DNA from: Haplomitrium mnioides
Lineage: Eukaryota; Marchantiophyta; Haplomitriopsida; Calobryales
Assembly (NCBI GenBank): GCA_049999725.1
Contig: JBNGIS010038654.1
Location: 1 to 38,825, forward strand
Length of the DNA stretch: 38,825 nucleotides
Reading direction: 5' to 3'
Shown here one piece after another: positions 19,580 to 31,467 of the stretch. How positions within the stretch are numbered: the first letter of the stretch is position 1; each line of letters begins with the position of its first letter. The notes beneath the pieces were generated by a model, which made no database searches, had not been told where the DNA came from, and was given only the letters and a program-made list of their open reading frames with translations. The position numbers and the translations under genes are program-made.

Positions 19580-21879
19580 GAGGAAAGGAAGAGAATGTTC
19601 CGTTGAAAAGGAAGAAACTGTTCTGTTACAGTGGCATCTCAACAGGATCGAATTCGGAAACTCTTTCCTTTTTGATGGGAACTTTGTAATGTTGATGGAA
19701 TGAAAATAAGCCAAACCAAAACTCGGAGCTGCATCTAGATTGACGTGAGCGAAACAGTTTGTCCAAGTGTGAATGTTAAATTGAGTTCGGAAATTTTCGT
19801 CTCTTGGACCATTTGAGAAATTCAAGGATCTAGGTTTGTTGAACGAAGAAATACAGGTACGCTAAACCAAGAAGCTACAATGGAAGTAATGCGATTCCGT
19901 GTCTGATGTTTCTTCTTCATCGTGGAGTACTGGAAATATGACTGAGATGAACCGGCATGAAGCACACATTGCAAATGAAAATGGAAATGCAGCATGCCAC
20001 CAACATGTCTAAGCTTTCCCACCATAGAAACTTTGCAACACATCATGTGCGGCTACAATCAACTTCGTGTATCACACAGCCAAACCGTCTACTTGACTAG
20101 ACGACAGGATTGCTGTTGCGGCGCCCATGAATCTGGGTGCTCAAGAAATGCAGGGCAATCAAAATCAAATTTGAGTTGACGGTCTATAAAAATTTGTCTG
20201 TTTCTGGTGTTTAGAATCTCGAATCTGTCATCCACACTCTATCTATTAACAGTGAGTTCTTTCCGGTCACAATTTCACCAAATGTTGCACCGACCCACGT
20301 TTTTTGACCAGCGAGCTTTCTTTCTCGTCCGCTTGCAGTGATCCACATCGCCTGTCCGAAACCCATCTCACAGAGCATCGAATACACAACTGCTTCACTT
20401 ATCCAAACATCTCATAGGCATGTAGAAAGTCCTTAGGGATCCGTCAAAGGTGCGCAACAAACCACACCTAATGCCTCCTTGAATTCGTTGTGACCACTTG
20501 AGCCTAACATAGCCGATGCAGGAGTAGTACATTGAAATTAAACAATAACACACGAACTGTTTGATTATTTTATCCGAATCTAGTGAAATGGTAGCGATAC
20601 TAAGAAGACCTTTAGAAATTCCCTGCAAAAAATTCCATACTGTCATTCCACGGAACATAACTGGATAATCACGTTCACTGATACCTTGTTGAAAAATCAT
20701 TGCAGTTTTTTACAAAACGAAATCTTGCTTAATTCATCATCACATGATTGAAAGAAAGCGCACACAACGCAAATGTCCACTTTCGACCACAAATTGATAT
20801 CTCCCTAGCACAAGTTTCAATCTCAGTTTCTGCAACTTTAGTCATTTTGTAATGGTTCTCGAGAGTAACGGTGAAGAGAAAAAAGTTGGAACCATGTCAG
20901 TTCCACTTCAATGCCAATCCCTGACCTCGCCCAACCTGAATGGATTTGAAGTTGGATCATCGATAACATTTTTGTCATATTTGCGAGTACCACCATACGA
21001 GACTACTTCCAAAGGGCAAGCCTGCTAACGTAGGTCCCCCCCAACGGCTTCTAAGCACAGCGACAATCGTAACATCAACCTTGCTGCCCACACAGAATGT
21101 AAGATTCTCACATCTTGTCTTTCCTCAACACCGTATATGACCACCGGCCCAACACTTTTTTGTGGGTGAAGTCCAGCTAGGCAGTATTTTCTTTTTGGGC
21201 GAAAGGAAAAACAAGGCATCAACTCCGAAAATGGTTCCTTCATGGAAACCAGGATCCTTTGGATTTTTGCTACTTTCGTGAATGGTTGTAGAGTTTTACC
21301 GTCCACTGAAGTTTGTGTCTTGTGCGGCATCAGCTCTTCCTGCAAGTAGCAGAGCAGAGTTGTAACTGTTCTACTTGGGCATCCCAACCCAGGCTATATT
21401 GATCAAAGTGAGGATCCATTACACACCTTGTTTCCAAGATGACATGTTTCATTAGTAGTGATAGAAACCTTAAGCTAGTTATCACATCCACAAAACAGGC
21501 ACGATGCAGACATTTCATTTCATTTAATCCCAAACGAAATCGCAACGCATCAGAATTTGGTCATGTTTGTGCTTTTAAATTCCTAGCTGATCACATATTG
21601 CGTTGTAAAATGTAAGCGAATACAATAGACTAGTCCCTTTTTTTTCAATATTAAAGACTACCACCAACAAGAAAAACTGCACTCCATTGCACACTAGTAT
21701 TACATCCATCGTGTAGCCACTGCTACTACATGTCATCGATCTTCCTCATAAGATTAAGCGTTGCTTGATCCCTTACAATACTTTCACTTGTTCACCAAGT
21801 TCTCATCAGTCCACAGGGCCCCTAGCAGATACCACACCAAATATCATTTTCAACATTTGCTAAAAACCTGGAGAATGGT

Positions 21880-24662
21880 TTACGGGTAAGGTAGGAGCAG
21901 ATCCTGTGCTACTTGAGAAGCCTTCTCTAATCCAAGTATGTGCTCCACAATTGCAACAGCAAACTCCGTGGCTGTCCCAGGGCCGCGACTTGTTATGAGG
22001 TGTCCATCTATAACCACTCTGGCGTCAACAGCAGTCTGATCTGATAATTTTGCACCAAAACTAGGATGGCACGTCGCCTTTCTACCCTGGAAATTTTACA
22101 AAAAACCCAAGAAGGTACTCAGCTCAAATTTCCTCTTCTAGGTAATGTGCGATTTGCACCAATTGTACAGTTCTTTAGCCTTTAGCCTGGGAATACTACC
22201 AAGGTAATATAACCTTGTGTGAGAGCATCCCCTATTGAGCTGACGTACCCTGGCAAGAAACACTTCAGTGAAATTCAAGAGCAGAGACCCACAAATTCGG
22301 ATATGAAACTTGCCTTTAAGAATCCCTTTGCCTCAAAAACAACCGCAGGTGCTGCACAAATTGCTCCAATAATTTTATTTTCTTTCACTAGCTCATGGAA
22401 AATGTTTATCAAAGGCTCTGAATCACCAAGTCTCTGAGCACCCGGCATACCGCCCTGTAAAAAAAAACAATCAAAGCGGTTCAGTGCATGACTTAGGCAT
22501 ACTGGGGCAACATAAGCAATTGGCAATACTTCAAAGTTGAATTTACAAAATATGTTAACTTTGAGATATCCTGTCCATTGAAAGTATGTACACGCGATTC
22601 CCGACACCCATACTACACTTTAGAGAGATTGAGCAGGTTTCATAGATGGTCAAAAAGAAAATCACTTACAGGTAGGATACCCATATCAAATTTTGAAGTC
22701 ACCAAATCGTCTATAAAGGTGTCTGCAAGAATCTTCACTTTCCTGGATGCCACGATTTGCAAATCCTTCTCTACTGAAGCAAGAACTACCTCAAATCCAG
22801 CTCTTCTGAGCACGTCAACAATGATGACCACCTCCATTTCCTCTGATCCATTTGCAACAGGAACCAGAACCTACATAATCGCAGGCATATGAAAACTGAT
22901 GTGATGATCTGCTCTCAAGAACACGTAGTATCTATGAGCAGAGATACAACATCAGCCATAGCAGGGTCATGAACTTACACGAAATCCCTGAGCAGTCCCA
23001 TCTGATGACAATTTAAGGGGATTGTATTCTTGCTTTGTTGGCTTCCTGTTACCTTCATCTCGCAGAACCTACAAGAGGGCAAGTAAATTATTACTATCAT
23101 CAAAGTGTGTACACAAATTCATTCTCTATCCGCTTTTCTTCCATTTGATTGTTTTCCCTGCAAAAAGGATGAGTGATCATCAAAATCTGCTCGACGATTT
23201 CATAAATTACACACTAAGGTCAGCCCCCTATGTCATACTAGAAATGAAGAATCAAATAATTGTTTACAAAGTTAAAAACTCGCAGTAACCAGTTCCCATG
23301 TAACTGGTTCCCATTGACTTTGAATCCAAAATCTACGAATATTTCTGCATAATGCCAAGGAATGAGCTCAAGTAGTTATAAAAAGTACTATTACCAGAGG
23401 GTTGGCCACCTCTGCACACTTCTCCTTGCCAAAGAGTAGTTCAACCAGTTTCAGAGAGAACTCCATAGTTGTTGCAGGGCCACGAGTTGTAGTTACAAGT
23501 CCATCATTTACAACTCTCCTGTCGGCTGACTCTGAGTTTGACAATTTGCTCACAAATGAAGGATAACAGGTTGCCTACCAACATTGCATCATCCAAAAGT
23601 AGTCAGATGTGGATCGCCAGTACAAAAATCTGATGAGCCTCTGAGTAGCAAGTTATATGAACCCGCATACCGAAGGAATTGCTCACAAAGAGATATGTAC
23701 AACCCCGACCTGCTTTCCTTTCAGAAGTCCCCATGGTTCTAATACAACAGCTGGGGCGGCACAAACGGCAGCATACAGGCGCTCCTGCTGTGCTTGTGCT
23801 TGGGTCATTCTTCTCAACACTGCATTGTCACGCAAATGTTCTGCACCTACAATGCCTCCCTAACCCACCTCACAATTCAGATCATCTCATTCCGAATTGT
23901 ACCGCAACCACTACGAATGTGTACTACGCACGCTGAATGTGTACAGTGAAGACTTAGCTAACACCGAATTCTGTTCAACCCCATTTCTTGGAATTTCCGA
24001 GGACTTCTAATTCACTGAAATTTCTCTTCTCAAAATTTACCTGCGCTTTATCACTAAGCTGCAAGTCTAACCAAAGAAATACACGACAATCCAACTCTAG
24101 AGAAGAGATCTACGCATATTAGATATCTGGATTGGGCCCATAGACAATACACAGAAAAGAATGCCAGAAAGAGCATAGAACTGATACCGGTAAAACAATC
24201 AAGTCATAAAGGTAGCTCTCGCAGTCACCGATGAGGGTATCAGCAACCAGCTTCACGCCTAGAAAGGCCAGAACCTGCGGTCCTTCTTCCACTGATGCCA
24301 CAGTAACGTCAGCTCCAGCTCTCCTTAAAATGTCAATTACTATGACGGCCTCCATCTCCTCGGTGCCATTTGCGATCGGCACCAATACCTGCATTGTGCT
24401 CAATGAAAAATTAGCAAGGTTACAAGTAATAAACCTAAGAACTCATACCAGGCATCCACACAAGTATCGAAAATCCCCGAAGAACACTCCAAAATTCTGC
24501 ACTCTTCACCTTCTTCACAGGAGACAATGTTGCCATTATAGGATTGAAACAGCAGGTGGATCGGGTACGTGGACGAAGGGAAGAGAAAGAGATGCGGCAA
24601 GAAGCAGAGCGTGGCAAGGAGAAGGAAGAGCACAGCAGCAGTGGCAAGGCAGCTCTGGACAT
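21880..24662 (-). CDS. DJ-1/PfpI family protein with two DJ-1 domains, probably plastid-targeted
   Basis: DJ-1 proteins act in oxidative-stress protection and handling of glyoxal adducts. Eight minus-strand exons, all phase 0: 24662-24510, 24388-24188, 23859-23710, 23574-23395, 23068-22979, 22870-22670, 22454-22314 and 22077-21880 (stop), giving 437 aa. Residues 1-42 are S/R-rich and acid-poor, like a transit peptide, ending before M-A-T-L-S-P-V-K-K. Each domain has its glutamate (N-G-T-E-E-M-E and N-G-S-E-E-M-E), the P-G-G turn and the nucleophile cysteine (A-A-V-C-A-A-P-A and G-A-I-C-A-A-P-A). A 30-residue linker exon joins the domains. Intron 7 has a GC donor (AAG then GCAAGT). Length matches plant two-domain DJ-1 homologues. 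Which paralogue it matches is undecided. Confidence 0.92.
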
Positions 24663-24671
24663 CGTCTTCCT

Positions 24672-24677
24672 TCACAT
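24672..24677 (-). promoter_or_regulatory. minimal start-stop upstream ORF (ATG-TGA)
   Basis: On the minus strand ATG is followed directly by TGA, nine bases before the DJ-1 start codon at 24662. Start-stop elements of the AUG-UAA type are known to stall ribosomes in plants (Arabidopsis NIP5;1); a role here is only inferred. Confidence 0.3.
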
Positions 24678-25906
24678 ATTGTCCTCTTTGTCAATTCTGA
24701 AGTAAACTAACCATGATTCGCATTCACCTCGGTTACACTGTCGCCAACCAAGGCGATCGCTACACGTGGACAAGTCAAGTAGTGGATGATAGTCCCAAAT
24801 TGCGTTCTTACCACTCTCTTACAGCCCGCCTGTCAATGCACTTTCCGTTCCAAAACAGGGGGAAAAATCCAGCCCCTGGGCCCCACCATTTTCCGTACAA
24901 GAGTATCTAGTTTCCCAATCGAGCTAAGGGCGAGAGATTCATTTGTCTGTGTACTCCCTTGTTTAGGTCCAAAGAAGAACTCTTTCGTCTTGTAACTGAT
25001 ATTACTTTCTCTTACACAGAAAAAAATTGATACACGTGCAAAATCCCGACACCGCATTGATTTTTTAAGTTTCAAAACCTAAAATGAAAAACGCTGACGC
25101 CGCATCGATTGCAATCTCTGCTACTCTTCGTCTGCTACTCTCTGCATCTCTCACTGTGCAGATTTTATCGTTTTTTCAGCAACTTCCGTATCGAGTATAG
25201 AATTCCTTGTCGAGCACATTCCGTGAGAGATTCCAATTTCTGCTGCTTTCTTCCATTTTTGGTTAAAGTTGAAGCTTCTTCGAGAATTCCCTATCGAGCA
25301 CATTTTATTGAGCTTCAACGTTTTCTTCTATATTCAGCAGCAATCATTCTCGGCTCGCAGGTTCGCAGAGCACTTTTGAGCACACTTTTGAGAGTTCCTT
25401 ATCGAACAGATTTTAAGCTTTTGAGCTTCTTCGAGTTATCGTTACCTGCTGCTTCGAGCATTATTTGCTAGCATTTGTTTTTTGCCTGGGCATTCTTTGA
25501 CTTCGTCATTGACCTTCTGGCTTTCTTTTTCGCAGGATGCAGGGATTTTTGGTCCTTCTTCAGCTTCTGCCTTCGAGCAACAGAACGTTTCAATTCCTCT
25601 GTGAGATTCTTCCTCGCTTTGTGCTTGCCTTCTTCCCATGCAGACTGTTCAAGCGTGTTTGAGTAACTTTCGTGTGAGCATTGATCAAGCTTACGTTTTC
25701 TGCAGCTTTCTCCCCTATTCCATTCTTCTTCGATTCGCTGACCTTCATCAATTTCTTCCTTTCTTTTTCGCAGGACGCAGGCATGGTTCGGGAGCAGTTT
25801 TGTAGACTCAATTCTAATCCCTAAATTTCTTATCAAGCAGATTTGGGCTTTGAATCACCTTCGTGTGAGCAGTCATGGAGTTGAAGAAGCTGGAGGAGCT
25901 TCATTC
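24678..25906. other. DJ-1 upstream region, then degenerate repeats
   Basis: The DJ-1 promoter should be in the first few hundred bases. From about 25170 the sequence is a decayed array: TATCGAGCACATT-like segments recur (25209, 25288, 25400, 25825), and a CTTTCTTTTTCGCAGGA-like segment at 25521 and 25761 recurs as a variant near 26458. No protein is supported. Confidence 0.45.
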
Positions 25907-26306
25907 NNNNNNNNNNNNNNNNNNNNNNNNNNNNNNNNNNNNNNNNNNNNNNNNNNNNNNNNNNNNNNNNNNNNNNNNNNNNNNNNNNNNNNNNNNNNNN
26001 NNNNNNNNNNNNNNNNNNNNNNNNNNNNNNNNNNNNNNNNNNNNNNNNNNNNNNNNNNNNNNNNNNNNNNNNNNNNNNNNNNNNNNNNNNNNNNNNNNNN
26101 NNNNNNNNNNNNNNNNNNNNNNNNNNNNNNNNNNNNNNNNNNNNNNNNNNNNNNNNNNNNNNNNNNNNNNNNNNNNNNNNNNNNNNNNNNNNNNNNNNNN
26201 NNNNNNNNNNNNNNNNNNNNNNNNNNNNNNNNNNNNNNNNNNNNNNNNNNNNNNNNNNNNNNNNNNNNNNNNNNNNNNNNNNNNNNNNNNNNNNNNNNNN
26301 NNNNNN
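25907..26306. other. assembly gap, 400 N
   Basis: 400 N inside the degenerate array; sequence on both sides belongs to the same repeat family. Apparent open frames through the gap are artefacts. Confidence 0.95.
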
Positions 26307-27137
26307 TTCGTATTGCAGTCGGTTCCTTCTTGCCTCTTCATCGATTCCTCCTTACCACACAGGTTCGCAGAGCTCTTTGGAATCGAAGTTTTGTTTCTGC
26401 TGCTGTCTTCCATATTTTATTCTCTAGGGCATTCTTCACACTCCATCGAGCTTCTGCCTTTCTTTTTTGCATGACGCAGGCATTCCTCGACTTCATTGAA
26501 CCTCTTCATTGGTTCCTCCTTTCCACCCTTCAAAGAAGACGAAGATCAGCCCCTTAATACATGCAACAGCCAGTGCAGATAGAGTTGTGATTGTCGTGGG
26601 GTTGAAACATGATCAATTTCGACTGTATGTTGTGAATATGGTGGGGTTGAATCAGGATCAAAATTGAGAAGCGTTTGAGAGGACCAGCTTGGTTCTCTGC
26701 GGGAAGCAAATAGGGAACAGAGGTAAGCATCTTTTCTTTCTGCTCCTACCAGCGGAAGTCAATTTTCAATGTTTTCATTTTGGCCAGCCTTAAGAGTTGG
26801 ATCGTAGGCTGGGAAGTGAGGCAGCCTGCACAGGGATCCAGCCCCCGAATTTGGGTGACTGCATTGAGAGGCATGGAGATGCACAGCAGGAAAAAAGGTG
26901 GAAAATGGCAAGGGCCAGGTGAGTGAGGGAGTTTGGGGAGAAAGTTCCANNNNNNNNNNAAATGGCAAGGGCCAGGTGAGTGAGGGAGTTTGGGGAGAAA
27001 GTTCCAATTTGTTTGAATAATTGGGCACTAGGTTTATGGGGCATGCCCTCCCAGATATTTTTGGAGTCTTAGAATACATGCAGCTGCGCGGCAAAACCCT
27101 TCAGATCTTTCAAGGGTTTTAAAGTTCTTGCACCTTT
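26307..27137. other. repeat-array remainder and unassigned DNA
   Basis: To about 26530 this continues the array left of the gap (AGGTTCGCAGAGC at 26361 matches 25369). The rest shows no gene. A 10-N gap at 26950-26959 is flanked by identical 47-bp sequences. Confidence 0.4.
26903..27006. repeat. 47-bp identical copies around a 10-N gap
   Basis: 26903-26949 and 26960-27006 are identical, with exactly ten N between them. This is what two overlapping but unmerged contig ends look like; the duplication is probably an assembly artefact. Confidence 0.9.
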
Positions 27138-27522
27138 CAGTTCCTTATTCCCATACAGATTTGCAAGCTCTTTTTATAATTGAGGTGAGTTTTTCGAGTT
27201 TTTTTTCTGCTTCTGTTTTCTTTGAAGCAATCAACACTTCTGTTCCATGTTTTCTTTTTGAATGCAGGTCGTAGTAGCCGCCACCACCATTTGCATTTTT
27301 GAATCGTGGAGCATTGGAGGAGTAGAGCCATTGCAGTCTAGAGCTTTTATTCCAGAAGCCTATGCTTCCATTTTGTGCTGTTTTCTTTGGCTCCTTCTTA
27401 CAGCTTTCAGTTCCTGATTCCCATACAGATTTGCAAGTTCTTTTTATAATCGAGGTGAGTTTTTCAAGCTTTTTTTCTGCCTCTGTTTTCTTTGAAGCCT
27501 TAAGCATTTCTGTTCCATGCAT
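27138..27522. repeat. 115-bp direct repeat, 270 bp apart, exon-like
   Basis: 27138-27252 and 27408-27522 are about 90% alike. Each starts after a TTTCAG acceptor-like site, holds CCCATACAGATTTGCAAG and reaches a GAGGTGAGT donor-like site. The intervening 155 bp are different. Confidence 0.8.
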
Positions 27523-28347
27523 AATGTGAAGGTTGAGCAGTCTAGGTTTTGAATTAGAGTCCTTATATTAGAGGTGGTTGCAGAAAGAAGAGAAAGAGAT
27601 AACAGCGCTATGTTCCCGTTTTGCAGATAACAGCTCTCTGTAAGTTGCCTTGATTTGTGTCTCAAATTAGGACACAGGTTGTGAGGGGCAATTTCTTTGG
27701 CAAGCTGCCAAAGTGAGTGAGGAGGTGGTTGTGGAGATGTGCAAGTAGTGATCGAAGTGTGGAATGGAAGTGGCATTGGTCACACCCAGTCATGGAAATA
27801 GAGGTACATGCATCCTCTTTCTCTACTCCAATCTCTTCCTCATGCTTTTAAAAACCCACTGTAGTCATTTTTCAGTGCTCGTTATTTCAACTGCAACTGT
27901 GAGCTATCAGCTGCATTCAACAATTGATGTATAGCCAAATAGCTTGCTGCTATATATGACTTCCACAGGTCCCAGAGTTTGGGCAGGACTGCAATTTCCC
28001 TCAATCTAGCTCTTCGTCCAGTTTTTGCATCTAGAGACTTGCTCTTTTAAGTCTTGGTTTGCCCTTCTCTTTCTGTAGCAGACAGCTTTTTTATGGTCAC
28101 TGAGCCAATCCCACTATCGTACGTGACTCTTCAACGTGAGTCCTTGGACACAGAAATGCAATTTAACTCGCACCAGCTTGACTCCCCAACAGCCTGGGGC
28201 AGGGAAGGTGGAAATTCTTCAACCGAGCAGGTGGTCCTTGGGCACAGAAACACAATTTTCCTTGCATGAGCTTCATTGTGTGGAAACTTGGGGAACAAAG
28301 TAATGCGGGTGAGGTCCTAGGTCCTCTGGCTGTGATCAAATTTATGG
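27523..28347. other. unassigned region
   Basis: No gene recognised. An imperfect repeat of about 40 bp (CCTTGGACACAGAAATGCAA and CCTTGGGCACAGAAACACAA, at about 28142 and 28227) is the only structure seen. Confidence 0.4.
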
Positions 28348-28457
28348 TCGGTAAGGGGGAATTACTGCAACCCCATCCCATGTGGATCAAACTGAAATTT
28401 GATCGGTAAGGGGGAATTACTGCAACCCCATCCCATGTGGATCAAACTGATGAGGGA
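28348..28457. repeat. 55-bp tandem duplication
   Basis: Two units (28348-28402 and 28403-28457) begin TCGGTAAGGGGGAATTACTG; they are identical over the first 50 bases, so the duplication is recent. Confidence 0.9.
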
Positions 28458-29487
28458 CATCTTTGGTGGAGGTGATGGAAATATCTCATGCCAAACTCCC
28501 GGGCATGCCTTGAAAGCCAAGCAGTCTAGGTTCTGAATCAGAGTCCAATAAATTAGAGACTATTTTTTAACTAGCAAGACAAAGAGAAGGTGGCCAGAGG
28601 ACAAGGAATAAGCAACCTCTGAAATCCATGTGTTACAAGTCTCCATTCATAAAAGGCCACACAACACAACTATCCATGGATAGTTTCCAGACTTTACTCT
28701 TAAAAACACCCCTCATGGCTTTCTCTCCCTGTACTTCCAACAAACAAACATTTACAAATGTGACAATTTCAAGATTGTCAAGGAATTAAAACTTGAAGAT
28801 ACTACTTGATAGACCTCAAAAAAACCAACATAAGAAAATACAATAAATTTGAAAGTTACAAACATAACTTAAGTTTAAATAAAGCTAAAAGTAAATAAGA
28901 GGCTTGAAGGTGATAAGTACAAGAGGTTAAGGATGAAAAACGAAATACCAATTCTATACAAGTCGATCAAAAGAGACATCTAATTTAGGTGGTGACATCT
29001 CAATAATAAGAATAATAATAGCTTTCATTGATCATTCTTCATCATTCAAAGTAAACAACTGAAGGGAAATTACACCTTTAAACTTATACTCTTTGAATGG
29101 GCAAAGGTTTAAGCCATTACATTTGAGTTAATGATGAATAGACAAATAATTTGTAAAAATAAAATATAATTAGAAAATGGAGAAAAGTATGCCAGTGAGG
29201 GTTCTAATGTTGCTCATCACAATGTGTTTTCCATTTGCAATAAGATTACTATTTGGACAAAAGAAATCAATCTAAATAAATAATAGTGTACTGTAAAGAA
29301 AATTGAAAGTAAATAGTAATAGGGTGTTGTACTAAATGACAGTTTCCATACTCAAAGTTTGTTCCAAACAAGATGCCAATTAACAACTACCAACAAAACA
29401 AGTTTTTATTAAACTCAATGTTTCACAAGATGAAAACTACCTACCTATACTTTTTTCTTAACAAGTTATGTATCTTGTCATAATGTT
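28458..29487. other. AT-rich unassigned region
   Basis: AT-rich DNA with no open frame of note. A short AATAATAAG microsatellite is at about 29001-29021. Confidence 0.45.
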
Positions 29488-31464
29488 TGGGCACTCACCT
29501 TTACTCTTGTCTACTACTATGACATAACTCAGTCCAATCAGGCACTCATACCGTCTACTACTATGACATAACTCAACTTAGTCAATGTGTAAAAGCAACG
29601 GGCACTCACACTTGTCTACTATTATCACATAACTCAATCATGTCGGGCACTCACAAATGTCTACTATTATGACATAACTCAGTCTTGTCCGACACTCACA
29701 CTTGTCTACTACTATGACATAACTGAGTCATGTTGGGCACTCATACTTGTCTACTACTATGACATAACTCAGTCCTATCGAGCACTAACACTTGTCTACT
29801 ACTATGACATAACTCAGTCCTGTCGGGCACTCATACTTGTTTACTACTATGGCATAACTCAGTCCATGTGTCAAAGCAACGGGCACTCACACTTGTCTAC
29901 TATTATCACATAACTCAGTCATATTGGACACTCACAAATGTCTACTATTATGACATAACTCAATCATGTCAGGCACTCATACTTGTCTACTATTATAACA
30001 TAACTCAGTCCTGTCGAGCACTTACACTTGTCTACTACTATGATATAACTCAGTCCATGTGTCAAAGCAACGGGCACTCACACTTCTCTACTATTATCAC
30101 ATAACTCAGTCATATCGGACACTCACAAATGTCTACTATTATGACATAACTCAATCATGTCGGGCACTCATACTTGTCTACTACTATAACATAACTCAGT
30201 CCTGTCGAGCACTCACACTTGTCTACTACTATGATATAACTCAGTCCATGTATCAAAGCACGGGCACTCACACTTGTCTACTATTATCACATAACTCAGT
30301 CTTGTTGGGCACTCACACTTGTCTACTACTATGACATAACTCAGTTATATCGAGCACTCACAAATATCTATTATTATGACATAACTCAGTCCTGTCGAGC
30401 ACTCACACTTGTCTACTACGATGACATAACTCAATCTTGTTGGCACTCACACTTGTTTACTACTATGACATAACTCAGTCCTATCGGGCACTCACACTTG
30501 TCTACTATTATGACATAACTCAGTCCTGTCGGGCACTCACACTTGTCTACTACTATGATATAACTCAGTCCATGTGTCAAAGCAACGGGCACTCACACTT
30601 GTCTACTATTATGACATAGCTCAGTCTTGTCGGGCACTCACACTTGTCTACTACTATGACATAACTCAGTCCATATGTCAAAGCAACGGGCACTCAGATT
30701 TGTCTATTACTATGACATAACTCAGTCATGCCAGACACTCACACTTGTCTACTACTATGACATAACTCAGTCTTGTCGGACACTCACACTTGTCTACTAC
30801 TATGACATAACTCAGTCCATGTGTCAAAACAACGAGCACTCACACTTGTCTACTACTATGACATAATTCAGTCCTGTCGAGCACTTACACTTGTCTACTA
30901 CTATGACATAACTCAGTCATGTCGAGCACAGTCTCACACTTGTCTACCACTATGACATAACTTAGTCCTGTCGGGCACTCACACTTGTCTACTACTATGA
31001 CATAACTCAGTCCTGTCGAGCACTCACACTTGTCTACTACTATGACATAACTCAGTCCATGTGTCAAACCAATGGGCACTCACACTTGTTTACTACTATG
31101 ACATAACTCAATCCATGTGTTAAAGCAACAGACACTTACAGTTGTCTACTACTATGACATAACTCAGCCCATGTATCAAAGCAACAAGCACTCATACTTG
31201 TCTATTACTGTAACATAACGCAGTCTATGTGTCAAAGCAATGGGCACTCACACTTGTCTACTACTATGACATAACTCAGTCCATGTACCAAAGCAACGGG
31301 TACTCACACTTGTCTACTACTATGACATAACTCAGTCTCTATGTCAAAGCAATGGACACTCACACTTGTCTACTACTATCACATAACTTAGTCCATGTGT
31401 CAAAGCAACGAGCACTCACACTTGTCTACTACTATGACATAACTTAGTCCATGTGTCAAAGCAC
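29488..31464. repeat. satellite array of 45- and 56-bp monomers
   Basis: Roughly 40 tandem monomers. The short form is 45 bp and contains CACTTGTCTACTACTATGAC; the long form is 56 bp, extended by the segment CCATGTGTCAAAGCAAC. Long monomers recur at 29581, 29862, 30053 and 30244, spacings of 281, 191 and 191 bp, that is one long plus five or three short. From about 31040 to the right end only long monomers are seen. Because 45 is divisible by three, open frames rich in Y-Y-Y-D-I-T-Q-S appear; I do not consider them genes. Confidence 0.95.
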
Positions 31465-31467
31465 TAA

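Larger units (their letters stand above)
18075..21879. other. gene-poor region between ARM and DJ-1 genes
   Basis: The first 300-500 bp are probably ARM 3' UTR and downstream DNA. Elsewhere I found open stretches but no recognised protein: 20395-20700 minus (101 codons) and 21025-21387 minus (120 codons) have no family match I can name. A possible 96-bp internal exon on minus (about 19228-19133, F-D-L-G-I-R-D-A-I-V-S-L-L-G) is bounded by AG and GT. An 87-bp duplication lies at 19406-19579. An unrecognised minus-strand gene between 18.9 and 21.6 kb cannot be excluded. Confidence 0.35.

Noticed and set aside
24400-24675. Alternative hydrophobic frame overlapping DJ-1 exon 1
   Set aside because: It would need a GTG start and does not join the DJ-1 frame; the ATG at 24662 gives a transit peptide and the correct phase.
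25850-26557. Open frame of 235 codons across 25907-26306
   Set aside because: Two thirds of it is N.
29868-30866. Several open frames encoding Y-Y-Y-D-I-T-Q-S repeats
   Set aside because: They arise because the 45-bp satellite monomer is a multiple of three; frames break at each 56-bp monomer and no start, splice or codon evidence supports a gene.
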